This document shows positions 62,803-64,000 of a DNA stretch of 64,000 bases, one piece after another. Within the stretch, counting starts at the first letter, position 1. Every line of letters begins with the position of its first letter. Where the stretch lies: contig NZ_MLJI01000002.1 in the NCBI RefSeq assembly GCF_002095535.1, positions 443,786 through 507,785 on the forward strand, in the 5' to 3' direction. Position numbers and translations under genes: made by a program. Below the pieces are notes generated by a model. It was not told the origin of the DNA, made no database searches, and saw only the letters and a program-made list of their open reading frames with translations. The DNA is from Pantoea cypripedii (lineage in GTDB: Bacteria; Pseudomonadota; Gammaproteobacteria; Enterobacterales; Enterobacteriaceae).

Positions 62803-63417
62803 CTAGCCTAAATCACTTTCCTTCAATAATGTATAAGTGAATATATTCCCAAACTCCTCCCTTGCATTCTTACAAATATCTAAAAAGTCGTTAAAATCCT
62901 GTTCATTTGAAAAAACCTGACATCCTGCAGAAAAATTCGAGTTTTTCGTTTTATCATTTCCAAACTTAGGACCTTTATGAATGTTTATTTTAAAAATCCC
63001 TGTATCTTCAGTACCCTCAATGATATCCATTTTATCATCGTAGTTATTATCTCGATAAACTGTAACATTACCTAAGTTCTGGCATAGTGCTTCATAAGAA
63101 TTTCTATGCAAATTAATTTCATACGCCCTGACATACTGCCCCTCTTTTAAAATTCCCGTACCTTCTTCATAAACCTCGGCCAAGGGTTGAATTAAATACT
63201 CCGGACTTGGATCTGTTGTTATGCTAAAATAATGATATATCCATTCGCTACCATCCCTATAAAAAACAAACAATAAGTCATCGAAATACTTCGAATAGTT
63301 ATCAGATGATCTTATCCCTACAATATTAACATTCCATTTTCTATTCGGTGTATCATAGACAATATAATTATTTTTATTCATTGCATTAATCACTTCAGAG
63401 AGATCAGGAACTTTCAT
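62803..63417 (-). CDS. Putative YkuD-like peptidoglycan-active protein
   Basis: 204 residues, AT-rich. C-terminal INIHKGPKFG (His147) and NFSAGCQVFS (Ser163, Cys166) match the spacing of the YkuD signature H-x(14-17)-[ST]-x-G-C. No signal peptide. The start MKVPDLSEV at 63417 follows GGGGGTTTT. It may be a secreted effector whose partner is the gene upstream; this is inferred. Confidence 0.6.
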   Translation of the reverse strand: MKVPDLSEVINAMNKNNYIVYDTPNRKWNVNIVGIRSSDNYSKYFDDLLFVFYRDGSEWIYHYFSITTDPSPEYLIQPLAEVYEEGTGILKEGQYVRAYEINLHRNSYEALCQNLGNVTVYRDNNYDDKMDIIEGTEDTGIFKINIHKGPKFGNDKTKNSNFSAGCQVFSNEQDFNDFLDICKNAREEFGNIFTYTLLKESDLG

Positions 63418-63518
63418 AAAACCCCCAGACATATTGCGATGGAATAATATGTGTACTGCCTGTTGACCATACAAAAGAATAGGTGATTAGATATGACTCC
63501 GTTTAATGGTATAGATTA

Positions 63519-63995
63519 TCACACTGCAACATTAGCAATTTCCAACCAGTTTAGTTGTGGCTTTTTAGAAACGGGAGAAACACGCAGACTAATTTCAGCT
63601 GCATCACTAGCATGTAATTTATATTGGTTAATACCATATGGAGGCGTCAGACCCTGCAGCCAGCTGTCATGTACAAACATAATGGGATCATCTTCATTCT
63701 TCCGCATAATTTCAGCGACACCACGCAGAACCTGTTCAGCAAGCATTGTGGCGACCGTAACTGTCGGATTAGCGGTTAATTTTGCTATAACATCGGCCGT
63801 GGTTGCAGTTGAGTTGATGACTTCTTCTAGCTTCTTACCCGCATTCTGAATATCAGTATCAGCATCCATCAGCATAATACTTAATGTCAGGAACTCCCCT
63901 GGGTTTTCAGGTCCATAAAGAAGCAGAGCATTATCAGGATTTATGATCTGCTGGTAGACCTGTGAGCCAGGAAAAGCGAAATGATTGGCGCTCAT
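63519..63995 (-). CDS. Hypothetical protein, possible partner of the YkuD-like gene
   Basis: 158 residues: MSANHFAFPGSQVYQQIINP, LTLSIMLMDADTDIQNAGKK, EIMRKNEDDPIMFVHDSWLQ and YKLHASDAAEISLRVSPVSK. The start lies at the window edge but is complete. 101 bases before the next gene, same strand. Not recognised. Confidence 0.6.
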   Translation of the reverse strand: MSANHFAFPGSQVYQQIINPDNALLLYGPENPGEFLTLSIMLMDADTDIQNAGKKLEEVINSTATTADVIAKLTANPTVTVATMLAEQVLRGVAEIMRKNEDDPIMFVHDSWLQGLTPPYGINQYKLHASDAAEISLRVSPVSKKPQLNWLEIANVAV

Positions 63996-64000
63996 ACGAA

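Noticed and set aside
1..64000. CRISPR arrays, rRNA and tRNA genes
   Set aside because: No regular repeat-spacer pattern, and no rRNA or tRNA-like sequence was recognised.

Overview
The window looks like a large F-like conjugative plasmid, or an integrated relative, from an Enterobacterales host such as Klebsiella, Enterobacter or a near neighbour. The reasons are an F-type tra operon start, an F-like oriT, a leading region with antirestriction and RadC-type genes, and chromosome-style enterobacterial metabolic genes further on. No rRNA, tRNA or CRISPR array was seen.

Layout. 1-4.4 kb holds the start of the transfer operon on the minus strand (traA-L-E-K-B, with traB cut by the window edge) and traM. 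A plus-strand five-HTH regulator sits where F-like plasmids normally carry traJ/traY. 4.4-4.77 kb is oriT. 4.77-14.2 kb is the leading region: a lytic transglycosylase, a HigB/HigA-type toxin-antitoxin pair, hypothetical plasmid genes, RadC-like and KlcA/ArdB-like proteins, with most genes pointing back towards oriT, plus long GC-rich untranslated repeats. 14.5-18.2 kb and 27.9-33.2 kb carry many small orphan genes (DUF and immunity-like) separated by degenerate copies of an intergenic repeat. Between them lie two candidate defence modules. One (19.2-24.1 kb) has a metallo-beta-lactamase-fold protein co-operonic with a fused E2-E1-JAB protein, divergent from a WYL-type regulator (apparently frameshifted) and a small membrane protein. 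The other (24.5-27.6 kb) is an SF1 helicase with a translationally linked partner. A head-to-head pair of truncated IS110 elements follows (30.6-32.1 kb), then a PD-(D/E)XK-like protein (33.5-34.7 kb) and a phage-type repressor/Ner pair with a VUT transporter and an SDR (35.2-38.1 kb).

38.3-49 kb is a redox/electrophile-type cluster: cupin remnant, three regulators (two LysR, one AraC), carboxymuconolactone decarboxylase-like protein, two MFS exporters, two aldo-keto reductases, cyclophilin-like protein, nitroreductase, and a BhsA-like peptide with a paralogue in the leading region. 49.4-56.4 kb is a self-contained C4-dicarboxylate unit: NAD malic enzyme and an AspT-type antiporter behind a sigma-54 promoter with upstream dyads, followed by a DctB/DctD-type two-component pair. 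56.5-59.1 kb is a phosphate unit (Pit transporter plus PPK2) with a Pho box. 59.4-62.6 kb has an SDR, a YciI-like protein and two LysR regulators. The last 1.2 kb holds two uncharacterised genes, one with a YkuD-like H...SxGC signature.

The most notable points are the E2-E1-JAB/MBL module, three same-strand copies of a ~120-nt GC-rich structured element (7.8, 18.3 and 24.2 kb), the replacement of TraJ/TraY by a five-HTH regulator, and the sigma-54 malate unit. Assignments come from reading translated motifs and DNA by eye; no database search was run.
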